Part shown: positions 22,351 to 35,251 of the stretch, piece by piece
Position numbering within the stretch: the stretch's first letter is position 1
How the letters are laid out: each line of letters starts with the position of its first letter
From: Cryptomeria japonica
Lineage: Eukaryota; Streptophyta; Pinopsida; Cupressales; Cupressaceae
Reading direction: 5' to 3'
Assembly (NCBI RefSeq): GCF_030272615.1
Contig: NC_081412.1
Span: 478,553,657 to 478,617,656 of the forward strand
DNA: 64,000 bases
Notes under the pieces: generated by a model
The model's input: the letters and a program-made list of their open reading frames with translations, nothing else
What the model was told of the DNA's origin: nothing
The model's database searches: none
Translations under genes and position numbers: made by a program

Positions 22351-24555
22351 TCACCCAAAATTCTCCTTGACATCTGACATCGAGGATTCGAGTGATCTTA
22401 AGGCAGACGCGGCCTGAGTTGCTATTTGGTGGCGACTGATGAAACTATTAGCCCTTTTAATCAGTTTCTTATGCTCATTTACTCCATTGGTTGTCAGTTC
22501 TTCCTTGGAAGCGGTGTTGACTAGTTTATGAGCATCTGGGACCTTGGGTGCGATATACTGTGTGGCCTTATTGATAACAACCCTCACCTTGGTACACAAA
22601 GATTGTGTCAACTAAGAATTTCAGGGCCGACTGCAAAACAAGGAGGGATTGTCTAAACTTTTCCCAATGTGAAACATATAACTCCCAAATGAAAGGAATG
22701 AAATATGTTGGAGCAGTAGGTGGAACATCGACAGGTTTTGACAAGAGAGAAATATCCTCCTTTTTTGTCGAGATGTCTGCATACAATTCTCTAACCCTTT
22801 GTTCTTCCACAGATGCTTGATGCTCCAATGCAATGACTCTTGTACTCTTATCCAGTAACGTGTCTTGTATTCGGGTGGTGTTATTCCACTCACTCTCCAA
22901 GACCTGTTTTAACTCCTGAAGCTCCTTATCTAATTGGTCTTGCCTACTCTGCCATTCCTGTACTGCCTATTCCTTTTCCTCTTTCTCCTCAGAGAGGAGT
23001 GCCTGTGTTTGAGTCAAATCTCCAAAGAGTCTATTTTTATCCCGGATTGCATCTTGCAATTGGATTTGGATCTGAGCTATATTCAGGGAGTTCGCCTGGA
23101 GTTGTAGGAACTCCTGTTCTTTATCATGGAACTTCTTGCTCCACTTGTTATTTTCTACCTGCTCGGCTTGCAATTGAGTTGTCACCATGTTCAGAGCACT
23201 TTGAAGCTTTTCTTTTTGGCCTTTGCCTTTTGAACATCATCCTGTAGACGAGTAAGCTCAACATTCCTAGCATTCTCTTCTATTTTGTAACAGTCGATCG
23301 TAGCTCTAACATGGACCAATTCCTCCGCAAGCTTCTTCAGGCGTCTGCTTTTCTTGAGGAAATTTGTCGACATGGCCTTTTGGGTCTCCTCCATCATTTC
23401 AACCTTATCTTGTGTGCGAGCTTGTTTCAAGTCTATACCAACAACATGAATTGAATAGTTTTTCGATTGCATTTCCCCTTGCGGCTTGATGCCATTAGGA
23501 AACATAGCCACGAACATCAAGTTCTGGCTTTCTTCATTGAAATGCATTTGGATACTAGGTTGGATGGGTTTCTGACAATCTTTATCCTTTCATTGTGCCA
23601 CCCTTTGATCTCGAGCTAACTTGGAAGAGTTAACTTGCTAAATAAAATCTAACGAAGAAGGGATCGCCTGCCTCGCAAAGGGAGCACTGGGCAGAGTCAC
23701 AAAAGGAATTGAGACTATGGGATTTCTTAGTTGCATGCAAATTGGTTGGGGAAGAGTAGTAGGAGAGAAATAAGGAATGCCTAACATTACACTAGCGGAA
23801 GGGGAAGAAAATGGAGCTGCACTGATGACACAGGAAGACTGGGGATTTCAAAACCCAACATTCGTGCAACTAAGAAAGTGGGTCCGTACTGAAAAGGAGT
23901 TTTCGCGGATTGGGGAAAATCTAGAGCATTACTCAAAGCAGGAGTATCATGTAGGGACACTGTGGGACAACTCGCAACTAGAGGGAAAGACATAGACCAC
24001 GGGGTGCTATGGAAACTTCCGCGTGGGCAGGAGAAAACACAGCAACAACAGAGCAAGAAGGAATGGTGACAACATGGGCAACTAAAGACTAAGAAGAAAG
24101 AAGAGGGGGAGCAAAAAGTACTTGAGCTAAAGATGTTGTAACCATTGATGAAAACTGGGCTGCTATGAGCACCTGAATCTGAACACTCCCCAAAACTTCT
24201 GACAATGCCCATCTCTTTGTTGGAGGGGAAGAGATCTCGTGTGCTTCACTGGATTGCTTGATTGACAACTGGGAGTGAGGATTTCTAACAGGTTCCTCAA
24301 TAGCCAGTGATATAGTTTCTTGGTGAGTTGGCCTCGATTCAACCTCTTTTCCTTTATGGGTCTGTTGTTGAATGTCTTCTTGTTGTGCAGACCCTTGAGA
24401 GTCTGAGCCATTTGAAGGAGATTCATTGGTAGACTCTACATCTACATTATATTTGTCTCATTCCTCCTTGAAAGTTTCATCCAAAGGGTAGTTTCCTATA
24501 GAAACTCAGGGTTGTTGAACCTCCTACCGGTACGTCCAAAAAGATACCTCTTCCC
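22351..24555 (-). pseudogene. G2 accessory ORF3, C-terminal part (coiled coil)
   Basis: Minus-strand sequence continues G2 ORF3 after the C4 insertion. From 24426 down it encodes a Gln/Ser/Pro-rich linker, then a frame-broken stretch. From 23547 to 22351 it encodes heptad-rich, charged sequence (ELVHVRATIDCYK, LQLQANSLNIAQIQIQLQ, EEQRVRELYADI) typical of a long coiled coil, ending near SSMSDVKENFG. Stops and frameshifts at about 23190, 22965 and 22570 divide it. It does not match canonical gag or pol domains. It lies between pol and the 3' LTR, where some large plant gypsy elements carry extra ORFs. Confidence 0.6.
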
Positions 24556-26230
24556 TGTTGGCATTTGGCATAACTGATACAGATGAGATGATGCAGTTGA
24601 AGATGGATGACTGCATCGGTAAAGGATGGAAGTCTATTTGTGACAAAGAGATTGAGATTTTGTGATTAGATGACATGATCAGTTATTTATGTTGTCATTG
24701 ATGGCAATTGATGTCAAATGATGTTCCTGATGTTTTGTTTTGTCATCTAAGTGATTTGGTTTACTGGAAGACATAGTTTACCGACATAGAACTAAAGTTT
24801 GTGAAATAGGACTTTAACTGGTAAAGAAGAGATATTTTGATTGAATTGGACGATTGACGATGTTTGGTGATTTGCAGTTTGGAAGGTGAACTTGTATCAT
24901 GGAAAGTTGTATTTGACCGGAACCGAAACTTGTGAAGATTACCTGAAGGCATGTTTCAAATTTCTGATGAAGTTTTGCTAAGGTTTTAGTAGGGTTTAAG
25001 ACTGGTGAAGATAACATCAAACCAGTAATGATTTTTGTTATGACGGTGATCGACATAACATGACACAACCCACGTGAAAAGATTTAATTGCTTTTTTGGC
25101 ACGATTCAAGGAAGATTTTCTTGGGAATCAGTCTACGCTTAGTAGAGTGTTTTGAGGGTACATATTGGATTTTCGTGATGGGTTACGATCAACCAGCGGT
25201 TGATATTGTATTGTAATTTATTGTAATGATCTGTATATCGATATGTGATGATCTCTTATTATTTGTATTGCAAATTCAAGATGTAATTAGGTTTTAGTGG
25301 CCGACCTAGTTGAGATGGTTATTTAGGATGGCACAGTTGATGTTTATGATGTCAGTGGTCTTAGAGAATGAGTTGAGCCGTCCAAGTGAAGTATGAGATC
25401 TGTCTAAGAGTTGTAGAGTGATGTACATAACTGGATCTGATCAAGCAAGCATAGAAGTGCAAGTAACAGATTATTTTCTTACTATTGTTCCCTAACAGTT
25501 GCAATAGGTTAAATCCCTTAACCGGGTAGGTCCTAATAGGCCTTAAACATTTGAGTCCCCTAACAGGGAATCTCTCAAAAGAGTGTTAAATCCTCTCATG
25601 AAGTTGATCCTAATAGATCATCAAGCTCCTAACCGGGCTGCTAGGCAAATCCCTTAACCGGGTGACTCCTAACCGAGTGACTCCTAACAGGGTCTGCTCC
25701 TAACAGGGCGTATTGTAAGCTCCTAACAGGGCATACTTCAAAAGAGTACAAATATTTGTGGGTGCCAACTACCACCGTGGTTTTTCCCTATTTGGGTTTT
25801 CACGTCAAAAACTTATGATGTTCATGTGTGGAATGTTTTTCATGTGATGTTCTTGTTTATGTTTCATTTCATGCATTATTTATGAGACACCGGTTATGAT
25901 GTTTTATCAGAGGTTTAAAAGAGGTTACCAATATTGATAAGAATTGGTAGAGAAAGTATTTGATCTAATAGATGTGGTTAATGAGCTGGTAAATGATCAA
26001 ATCTATATGATTGTTTTAGTGGTGAAAGTATTGATAGATATGGCAAAGAATTTGATTAATGTATTAAGCAAATATGATAAAGAGGTTGTTAGATCTGATT
26101 AAAGAAGTTGAGATATTTGATAAGTGATTTCAGATATGATATAAGTTTGTTTTTGGGTTTAAAGTTTCAATTGGTCTTAATACTGATTCACCCCTCCCTC
26201 AGTTTTAACCAGATCCTCATAGGATTAACA
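24556..26230 (+). repeat. C4 5' LTR
   Basis: 1,675 bp, TG...CA. It contains a cluster of CTCCTAACMGGG-type short repeats at about 25500-25740, the CCGTGGTTTTTCCC module near 25775, and CTGATTCACCCCTCC near the 3' end. It is followed after two bases by the primer binding site. Confidence 0.92.
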
Positions 26231-26232
26231 AT

Positions 26233-26244
26233 TGGTATCAGAGA
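26233..26244 (+). promoter_or_regulatory. C4 primer binding site
   Basis: TGGTATCAGAGA matches the plant initiator-methionine tRNA 3' end (usual TGGTATCAGAGC) and lies two bases inside the 5' LTR. It primes minus-strand DNA synthesis. Confidence 0.92.
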
Positions 26245-26304
26245 TTTTGTTCTCTATTTGCAGAAAGCCTAACCGCTTGAGGGAAATATTCTGAGGAATT
26301 CAAG

Positions 26305-27230
26305 ATGATGAAGAAAGAGGGTCCTAAGTTCAACAAGGATAACTACAAGATCTAGAAAGACAGAATGAAGATCTACATCAAAGGTCTTGGTACACAATAT
26401 TGGAAGCAAGTTGAAACAACATATGTTGCTCCTACTACTACTCCCTTGACACCAGATGAACTAAGAGAGCATCAAGATAACATGCAAGCCCTAGAAGCTA
26501 TTGTAAGTACTTTATCTGATTTAGAATATATTGATGTTCAAGGATTGGAAACTTCAGGTGAGGTTTGGGAAAAGTTAGAGACAATCTATGGAGGAAATGA
26601 GCATGTTCAAAGAGCCAAAGAGGAAAGCTTGAGAGGAAATTTCGATGACATGAGAATGGTTGAAGGATAAAATATTGCACAGTATGGTCAGAGAATCAAA
26701 GAAGTTGTTGGCGACATAAAGATTGCTGAAGGTAAAATAGAAGATGATGCAATAGTAAGTAAAATGCTTAGAACTCTTCAGCCTCAGTATGCTATAAGAG
26801 TATCGACGATCCAAGAACTTAGATCTATTTCAAAGGATAAGGTAACTATTGATTCATTGATTGGTAAGCTTACAACTTTTGAGTTAAATAGTTTTGACAA
26901 TAGGGTGACAAAATCTACTGAATCTGCCTTTAAAACTTTTGTTACCAGTTCATCTGCTAGAAAAGGAAAAGATATATGTTAAAATCATGAGTGTAGGACA
27001 AGTCATGGAAGTAACCGGGGAAATGAAGACAATGAAGATCAAGTGATGGAACTTGAGGCACTGTTAGCAAATATATTTCCAAGAGGCACTGGTAAGTATA
27101 AAGGAAAGCTGCCTTTGAAGTGTTTCTCTTGTAGTAAAATTGGTCATATTGTTGCTAACTGCCCTAACATTTATAAGAAAAAAAGTTTAGAAGATTCAAA
27201 GGAAAGGGAAAGAAACATTGTTATGCTGCA
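26305..27230 (+). pseudogene. C4 gag
   Basis: Copia gag from MMKKEGPKFNKDNYK, through a helical region (GLETSGEVWEKLETIYGG), to one CCHC zinc knuckle (CFSCSKIGHIVANC) near 27120-27165. In-frame stops interrupt it near 26353 (Trp-codon position), 26668 and 26980. The ATG at 26305 lies 60 bases after the primer site and begins the conserved N-terminus. Confidence 0.85.
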
Positions 27231-27242
27231 GTAGATGAAGGT

Positions 27243-28863
27243 GTGATTGATGAGGAGTCTAAAGATGAAGATGACAATGAAGAAATTGTGTCTGTCGCTG
27301 TGAAGGAGGTACTGTTAGATGAAAAGGCACTAGTATCTCATATGGAGAATAGTGATGAATGGATTATAGATAGTGGCTGCTCACACCACATGATCGAAGA
27401 TAAAAGTAATTTCATAACCCTTAATGAATTTGATGGAGGTGTTTTTAGATTTGGAAATAACTCTCCTTGCATGGTGAAAGGTAAAGGTTCAATCTCTCTA
27501 AATGGGAAGAGTAATGCTAATGATTTGTTTTGGGTTGATGGTCTTAAGCATAATCTTTTAAGGGTTGGTCAGCTCAATGACAAAGGTTATTTGCTTGAGT
27601 TTGAAAGTGGAGTCTGCAGAATTCTTGGAGGTAATGGTGAACTGATTGCTACTGGGAAGCAAACTAGAGGTAACTTATTCCATTTGAATAGTAATAGTTG
27701 TCTAGTTGGAAGAATGGAAGTCAGTTGGTAATGGCATAAAAGATGTTGTCATGTTAATTTTGATAATTTGGTTAAGCAAGTCAAGTGTTGTAAGACGATT
27801 ACCCCAACTTGTCAAACTGGATAGCGTGATATGCAAAGATTGTCAAATTGGTAAGATGACCTCTATTTCTTTCAAGAGCAAGAATTGTATTTCTAAGAAT
27901 ATTTTAGATTTGGTACATAGTGATCTCTATAGCCCTATGAGAACAAAGAGTTATTATGGTGATAGGTATTTCATGATTTTCACCAATGACTATTTTAAAA
28001 TGATGTGGGTGACATTTTTGAGAGAGAAATCAGAAGCATTTAGTAAATTTAAATCATTTAAAGCTCTGGTTGGGAAGGAAATCAGTAAGAACTTGAAGTG
28101 TTTAAGATCAGACCGAGGAGGTGAATTCACATTTGCTGAATTTGTTAAGTATTGTGATGAACAGGGTATAAAGAGACAGATGTTTGCTTCGAGGACACCG
28201 CAATAAAATCATATAGCAGAAAGGATGAACAAAACAATAGTTGAAGCTGCAAGAACCATGTTATTACAAGGTAATGTATCCAAAATGTTTTGGAGAGAAG
28301 CAATCAGTACTGCTGTATACACTTTAAACCAGGTACTAGTAAATACAGGTAACAATAAGACACCCTATGAGCTACGGTATGGAAAAACTCCTTGTGTAAG
28401 TTATTTTAAAATCTTTGGAAGTCAATGTTTTATTAAGAGAGATAACTACACTGAGAAATATGATCCAAAATCTGATGAAGGAATTTTTCTTGGTTACTCT
28501 TTTAAGAGTAAGGCATATAAATGTTACAATAAGAGAACTAAGAAAATTATTGAAAGTGCTAATGTAAAAATTGATGATCTATTTGATAAGTCTGAAGGTA
28601 CAAGCAGATCAAAACTTGAAAAGGATGATAATGAGGAAAAGTTTATGATCATTGAACCAAAGACAAAGAATAATGAAGAACTGACAAATGCAGAATTAGA
28701 TGTTCAACTGGTAAGCGATGACAGTGAGGAAGAAAATGAAGAAACTGATGAAGAAGATGCAAAATTGACACATGCAATACCTAGATATGTCAGACTGAAC
28801 CATTCACAAAAGCAAATAATTCGTGATAAGAATGCAGGTGTGCAAACCAGGAGAAAGCTCTAA
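27243..28863 (+). pseudogene. C4 protease and integrase
   Basis: An acidic linker precedes an aspartic protease with the intact DSGCSHHM active-site motif (about 27368-27391). Then come the GAG-pre-integrase HHCC zinc-binding region (WHKR...CHVNF and CKDCQIGK) and the integrase core with the VHSDL strand, FTNDY, a DRGGEF block and ERMNKTI. A frameshift near 27780 and a stop at about 28204 (TPQ then stop) break the reading frame. A C-terminal acidic hinge (28600-28860) leads toward RT. Confidence 0.88.
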
Positions 28864-28973
28864 GAGAACTCATGGTTGATATCTATAGTTGAACCCAAGA
28901 CAGTTAAGAAAGCACTAAAAGACGATGATTGGGTGAATGCAATGGATGAAGAATTAGATCAAATTGAGAAGAA
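28864..28973 (+). pseudogene. C4 RT N-terminal hinge, left of the G3 insertion
   Basis: The hinge reads VEPKTVKKALKDDDW and AMDEELDQIEKN, the sequence preceding copia RT. It stops at AAGAA (28969-28973), the target duplication of G3. The frame resumes at 36831 with NQTWSLIPRP-type sequence. Confidence 0.85.
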
Positions 28974-30563
28974 TGTTGCAGGAGCACCTAGCTTTTAACC
29001 ATTTTGTTGATGCATTTTCCAGATTTTGTTGTGATGGTCCTTATCTTGGACCAATTTTTGAATAATGGATTGCTTGGAGGTCCAAATGTGTGTTTGATAG
29101 TCATTTGAAGGGTTATTGTCACCAAGGTTGTGTGTTTTTCTCAAATTTGGCCAATGAGCCCTTGTAGGCCTAAAATGGCATAATTTTGCATTATGGTGTA
29201 AAACATCTTGTAAAGCCTCATTAAGAATTTAGGAATGTAATTTTGATGTTAGGGAGTCATCCTAGAAGGTTTAGTATGAGTAGAAATGCTTAAAATGCAA
29301 AAATGCACATTTGAGCAAAAGTTGTCATTATTGCTTGACAACTTTTTGCAACTTTTTGAGCAACTTTGCATTTTTGAGCAAATCGGTGGTTAGGAAATCA
29401 ATGAAGAGTTGGTTATGATCAGGATGACATATAAAATGCTTTTATAATGATTGTACATGGGTTGGATTATCTTTGAGCAAGTCTGAATAGAATTTGAAGA
29501 CAATTTCCAGATTTTACCTTGTATTTTCTCATTTTTGGAGCAGCAATCCGTACCAAATGGATTGATCTTGCTACTGTTATTTCATGGTGGTATTTTCTAT
29601 GAAACTGTATTTCTCAGGAGGTGTTTGAAACTTTCCTTAGTGCAAGTTTGAGGTGTGTTTATAAATTGTCTCTTATTGTAATGCTCTCAGTCTGAGCAAG
29701 GGTTCAAGAGCCCAACCATGGTTCCAACTTGAAATCCCTTGATTTTTGCTCAATGACCCTTGGGATTCAAGTCATAGACCCTTGTACAATGTATATATGC
29801 TTTGTAATAGCCTAGAAGTTGTTGGGAAGCAACTTGCCATCATTTCCTAGGCGAGCTCAGTCATAGCCCGGTTAGGAAAATGATTGAAAATGTTGTATTT
29901 GCTTGCAGGGATGAGCAGTTGTGAATGTGCCAAGTGTTTGGAATGGAAGTGTGATGCATGAAATAATCTAAGTGAAGAGGTGGAGGTGTGATAGGGTGTA
30001 GAAGCCATTAAAACCTTTTGAAGAAGACTGCTAACTCCTAAACCCTCAAAAGTGCCATTTTTGGGATCCGTACCAATACAGACATACTAGACTACCTACC
30101 CTAGTGGATCCAAAAGTTTGTCCAAAAGGGTACTTGTATCACCAAAGGTGTTGGAAGGTTCTTTGAGTGATTTTTGAGTATTTTCCCAAAAACCAGCAAG
30201 GTAGGGCTAATTGGGGCTCTAAGGCTACTAGGCCTAGAAAATAGGAGAAAGAGGGAGCGATGGGAAAATGATGGAAATCAAATTGAAGAACCACTTGAAT
30301 GGAATGGAAAACCTATAAGACACCCCCTAAAACCTCTACAAGTACATGTTGGAGGTTTGGATAGTTTAATGGTTGGATTTACCATAGTGAATCTCAACCA
30401 TGCTTGAAGCAACTATTGAGTACAAATTGATAGGGAGAACTCCAAGAGAGTTTGAGTGTTTGAATCATTAATGGACAAGTAAAGAGTGATAGGATCCCAC
30501 TAAAACATCATTTAACTACCTATTGACCAAGGTGAAACTCTCTTTGAGAACCTCTCCCCATTA
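28974..30563 (+). repeat. G3 5' LTR
   Basis: About 1,590 bp starting TGTTGCAGGAGCACC and ending CTCCCCATTA (CA changed to TA). It is nearly identical to the copy at 35252. An incidental ORF at 30174-30407 recurs, broken, in the other LTR and is not a gene. Confidence 0.93.
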
Positions 30564-30566
30564 AAG

Positions 30567-30578
30567 TGGTATCAGAGC
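30567..30578 (+). promoter_or_regulatory. G3 primer binding site
   Basis: TGGTATCAGAGC, a perfect match to the initiator-methionine tRNA primer site, lies three bases after the LTR end. Confidence 0.95.
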
Positions 30579-30606
30579 AAGCTAAGATTTGGGAAGAAGC
30601 CAGTTC

Positions 30607-32173
30607 ATGTCAGAGATTGAGTCAGTAGGAGAAAATAGCCTCAGGATGGTGACAAATGTAGTGTTATCCAAGAAGGTAGAAGATCAAGAAGAAGAGAATA
30701 GAATCCTCAGGGTAAGAGTGCAATAGCTGGAGAGCAAACTAGATGTAGTTGAAGACAAGACTGAGAAAGTAACAATCCAAATCAATGAAGGGAAGGGTAA
30801 AGAAGTAGTAGAAGAGGATAGCACACCTGAACCAAATCCTATTCTACCTAAAGAACCTTTCCTTAGGGCCATCAAAGACTTAGGAGGAAAATCCCTAGAA
30901 GGAGTGCCACTTTTTTGTGCAAAAATGGAACCAGAATTAGTCATGGAATGGATTGAAGGATTGGAGAATCACTTTGAATGTGATGGGATTAGTGAAGCAC
31001 AAAAGGTGAAGGTAGCCAAATCTAGATTGAGAGGAGCAACCTTGACTTGGTGGAAGTTTATCCAAGAGGAGAGAGAAAAGGAGGGTAAGAACCCAATATC
31101 CACTTGGAAAGGAATGCTAGCCAAGGTGAAAGAAGCATAATCCCTTAAGACTATGAAATTCAATTACACAAGAGACAAAACTTGAGACAAAGAGACCTAG
31201 ATGTGAGCAACTACACTGAGGAATTTCAGAAGTTGTGTTTGAGATCTAAGGTGGTGGAAGATGAAAGCATCAAGGTAGCCAGGTACTTGAATGGCTTGAG
31301 ATGGAACATACAAGAAGAGTTGAGTTTATTGTGTCCTACTACTGTTTATAAGTGCTATCAATTGGCACTCAAGGTGGAAGAGAAGAGTAAAAAGAAACAA
31401 GAGCAAAGCAACAGAGGTAGACATAGGGGAAGAGATGGCAGAGGTCATAGAGGTAGCTATGGTGGAAGAAGTGTAGACCAAAGATCCCAAGGGAAATCCA
31501 AGTTGGTAGAGTAAAGCGGGGATTCCAATAGCAAGAGAAGCTATAGAGGAAGGGGATCTAGCAAATCTAGTAGAGGAAGGTCCAATGGATCAAAAAGAGG
31601 ATCCTATTTCGTCACAATGAAGTGCTACAATTGCCATCAACTTGGACACATGGCCTATAGATGTCCTAAGAAGTCTTCTTCATCCCAAGGAGGTGAGAGG
31701 AGAGTAAGCTATATTCAAGAAGATGCAGCAAACATGAAGGCATCGGAAGTGAGTTTAGATTATGAGGTTGGAGAGAATCTCATGGTGAGAAGAGTCTTGA
31801 TCAAAGAACCGGTTAAGGAGGAACCTAGCCAAAGAAGATCCTTGTTTAAGATAAAATGCAAGATTATGGGTAAAGTATGTAGACTGGCAGTGGATTCAAG
31901 TTCCATTGATAACATAGTATCAGAAGAAGCAGTGAGTAAGCTCAACCTACAAAGAATCCCACATAGTGATCCTTATAGGGTTACTTGGCTCAACAAGGGG
32001 CAACATGTTCTAGTGAATGAACAAACTTGGGTGGAGTTCACTATAGGAGGCTACAAGGACAAAATATTATGTGACATCTTGCCAATGGATGCTTGCCACC
32101 TACTCCTCGGTAGGCCTTGCCAATTTGATAGGAAAGCAATACATCATAGGGAAAATAATGCCTATACTTTTTA
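30607..32173 (+). pseudogene. G3 gag and protease
   Basis: Gag starts MSEIESVGENS, runs through a coiled-coil N-terminus and the retrotransposon gag domain (ATLTWWKFI, YTEEFQKLCLRS, LNGLRWNIQEELS), a Gly/Arg-rich stretch and a CCHC knuckle (CYNCHQLGHMAYRC, about 31623-31664). It is followed by a gypsy protease. The protease active site reads DSSSID, where functional copies have DSG, so the catalytic loop glycine is lost. Stops interrupt the frame near 30727, 31138 and 31512. Confidence 0.85.
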
Positions 32174-33741
32174 AAAAGATGGGATCACTTATAAAATTCA
32201 ATCCATAGGAGACCAAGAAGAGGGAAGATCAAAAGGTCCCAATGTGTTGCTAGTTGGTGAGAAGGAGTTCATTAACACTCTCAAGGAAGGAGAAGGAGTG
32301 GGGTTTGCACTTGTGGTAAAACCAAAAAAAGAGAGCAAGGATAAGAAAGTATGCATTCCCAATGAAGTGCATCAGATTCTAAATCAGTTTGAGGACATTA
32401 TCAGTGATGGAACACCTACAACCTTGCCTCCTCAATGTGCCATAAGTCACCAAATTGACTTCATACCTAGAGCCTCATTGCCTAATAAGGCAACTTATAA
32501 AATGACACCGGAGTAGAATAAAGAGGTAGCCAAGCAAATACAAGAACTCTTGGATAATGGTCTGATAAGGAAGAGCATTAGCCCATGTGCAGTTCCCACC
32601 ATTTTGGCCCCAAAGAAGGGAGGTACTTAGAGACTTTGCACTGATTCTAGAGCTATCAACCGGATTACAATCAGGTATAGATTTCCCATTCCAAGAATTG
32701 AAGGTTTGATGGATTGTTTAGGAGGTGTTGAATAATTCACCAAGATAGACCTAAAGAGTGGTTACCACCAAATCATAATTAAGGAGGGAGATGAATGGAA
32801 GACAACATTCAAGACCACAGAAGGACTTTATGAACGACTTGTTATGCCATTTGGACTCACAAATGCCCCTAGCACATTCATGAGACTCATGAATGAAGTA
32901 CTCAAGGATTATATTGGTAAATTTTTTGTTGTTTATTTAGATGACATCTTGATTTTTAGCAACTTTAAAGATGAACATCTTAAGCATATAGATATTGTAT
33001 TGAATAAATTATGTGATGAGCAACTAACCATCAATTTGGAGAAATATGAGTTCATGAAACATGAGTTGATATATCTTGGGTTTGTAATCTCAAGTGGTGA
33101 TTTGAAGATGGATACCTCTAAGGTGGAAGCCATAATCAGTTGGCCTACACCTAAGACAACAAGTGCAGTGAGGAGTTTTCATGGCTTGGCATAGTTTTAT
33201 AGGAAGTTCATTAGAGGGTTCAATGAGATATTTGCACCTATGCTTGATACAATCAAAGGAGCTATGAAGACTAAGTTCCAATGGACAAAAGAAGAACAAA
33301 GATGATTTGATCTCTTAAAGACAAAGGTGGCTACTCAACCGGTACTAGTGCTTCCAAGCTTTGACATGCTCTTCACCATTAAATGTGATGCAAGCAACAT
33401 AGCAGTTGGAGCAGTCTTAAATCAAGACAATAGACCAGTTGCATTTTTTCAGTGAGAAGCTCAATGATGCCAAGAAAAGGTATTCTTATGATTTGGAGTT
33501 ATATGCACTTGTTCAATCACTTAGGAAAAGGAGGCATTATTTGCTACCTAAAGAATTTGTGGTTTATACTGACAACCAAGCTCTTAGTTTCCTCAATTCA
33601 CAAGAAAAGTTGAATCATAGACATATCAAATGGGTAGAGTATTTACAGTCATATACTTTTACCATTAAACATAAGAAAGGTCAATGTAATAGAGTTGTTT
33701 ATGCATTAAGTAGAAGGTTGCTAATAGTTCAAGAAGTGTAG
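32174..33741 (+). pseudogene. G3 reverse transcriptase and RNase H
   Basis: RT motifs in order: [33 protein letters not shown], the MPFGLTNAP block, and the catalytic YLDDILIFS near 32934. RNase H follows with KCDASNIAVGAVL, ELYALVQSLRKRRHYL and YTDNQAL. In-frame stops occur near 32514, 32628, 32733, 33192 and 33301, and a one-base shift near 33450. The RT catalytic YLDD itself is intact. Confidence 0.9.
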
Positions 33742-35229
33742 CTCAAGAGCATTGGAGTGGATAGTTTCAAGGGTTTATACCAAGATGATGAAGACTTTGC
33801 TGCCATCTACACGGTTTGCCAAGAGTTTAGAAATCATTTTCATGGTGAATATGCAGATTTTACCTTACAAGATGGTCTTCTGTTCAAAGGAGGACAATTT
33901 TGTGTACCTAGAGGGTCCATGAGAGAAAATTTGATGCAAGAGAAGCATAATGGTTGCTTAAGTGGACATTTTGGATTGAATAAGACTTTGGAACTTGTCC
34001 AAAGGTTCTACTATTGGCCAAATATGCAAAGGGATATCAGAAAATATGTGGAGCAATGTGTGGTTTGCCAAAGAGCCAAGGGTACTTCTTCTAATACTGG
34101 TCTTTATGAGCCTTTACCTATCCCTAACCGGCTATGGGAGTGTGTAAGTATGGATTTTGTTGTTGGTTTGCCCAAGGCCAAATCAGGTTTTGATAGCATC
34201 TATGTTATGGTAGATAGATTTAGCAAAATGGCCCATTTTATTCCATGTAAGGTGACTCATGATGCTAGTCATATTGCTCACTTGTTTTTCAAGGAAGTCA
34301 TTAGGATTCATGGCTTACCTATCAGTATAGTATTGGATAGAGATGCAAAGTTTATTGGTCATTTTTGGAAGACTTTATGGTAGAGATTGGGTACTAACTT
34401 GTCTTTTAGTTCAGCCTACCATCCCCAAATGGATGGCTAAATAGAGGTGGTCATTAAAACACTTGGAAACCTTCTTAGGTGTTTGACAAAGGAGTATGGA
34501 CAAGCTTGGGATTAGATAATCCATCAAGCTGAGTTTGCTTACAATGATAGTGTGAATAGATCAATCGGTAAGATCCCTTTTGAGGTAGTTTATGGCCTTG
34601 ATCCTAGAGGTGTTTTGGAGCTTAGAGATATTGGGAAGATGGGACAATAGAGTGGACATTCTATGGACATGGCTCAATCCATGCAAGAGATTCATGAGCA
34701 GGTTAAGCAAGCCTTACTAGACACCTCTCGAAGGATCAAAGATAAAGTAGCTGAAAAGAGAAAGGATATACAATTTGTTGTTGGGGACTTGGTAATGGTT
34801 CATTTGAACAAAGCAAGGATTCAAAAAGGTGTCCCTAGTAAACTTTAGATGAGGAGGATTGGACCTTGTAAGGTCTTGGCCAAGTATGAAAACAATGCCT
34901 ACAAACTTGACCTACCCGAAGATATGCCTTTATCTCCTATATTTAATGTTGCAGACTTGGTGCAATATAAGGGCACACTTCTAGAGGAATGTAGTAGAGT
35001 ATCAGAGGTCTCTCAAGCACTTTCAGGCCTTCCCTTACCACCTACAACCATGCCACAAGCCGAGCAAGTATTAGATTCTAGAGTTCTCAAGAAGACAAGA
35101 CACACTGCCTATATGAAGCATTTGGTCAAATGGCAACAACTTCCAGAATCTAAGGCCTCTTGGGTACTTGAATCAGACTTTTATAAGCTTGGAATTCCCC
35201 TTTCTTTTTTTCCTAAAGGAGTCACTTGA
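33742..35229 (+). pseudogene. G3 integrase and chromodomain
   Basis: The HHCC zinc-binding region (GHFGLNKTLELV, CVVCQRAKG) is followed by the integrase core (SMDFVVGLP, DRFSKMAHFIPC, AYHPQMDG). The C-terminal region holds the RIGPCKVLAKY block and a chromodomain (YMKHLVKWQQLPESKASWVL) ending at 35229. In chromoviruses this domain targets integration to heterochromatin. Stops lie near 34381, 34438, 34515, 34648 and 34846. Confidence 0.9.
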
Positions 35230-35240
35230 CTTCTTTCCCA

Positions 35241-35251
35241 TTGGGGGAGTA
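35241..35251 (+). promoter_or_regulatory. G3 polypurine tract
   Basis: TTGGGGGAGTA immediately precedes the 3' LTR, the position of the plus-strand primer. Confidence 0.85.

Noticed and set aside
22840-23247. 135-codon plus-strand ORF
   Set aside because: It is antisense to the heptad-rich minus-strand ORF3 of G2, and its composition reflects the complement of coiled-coil codons.
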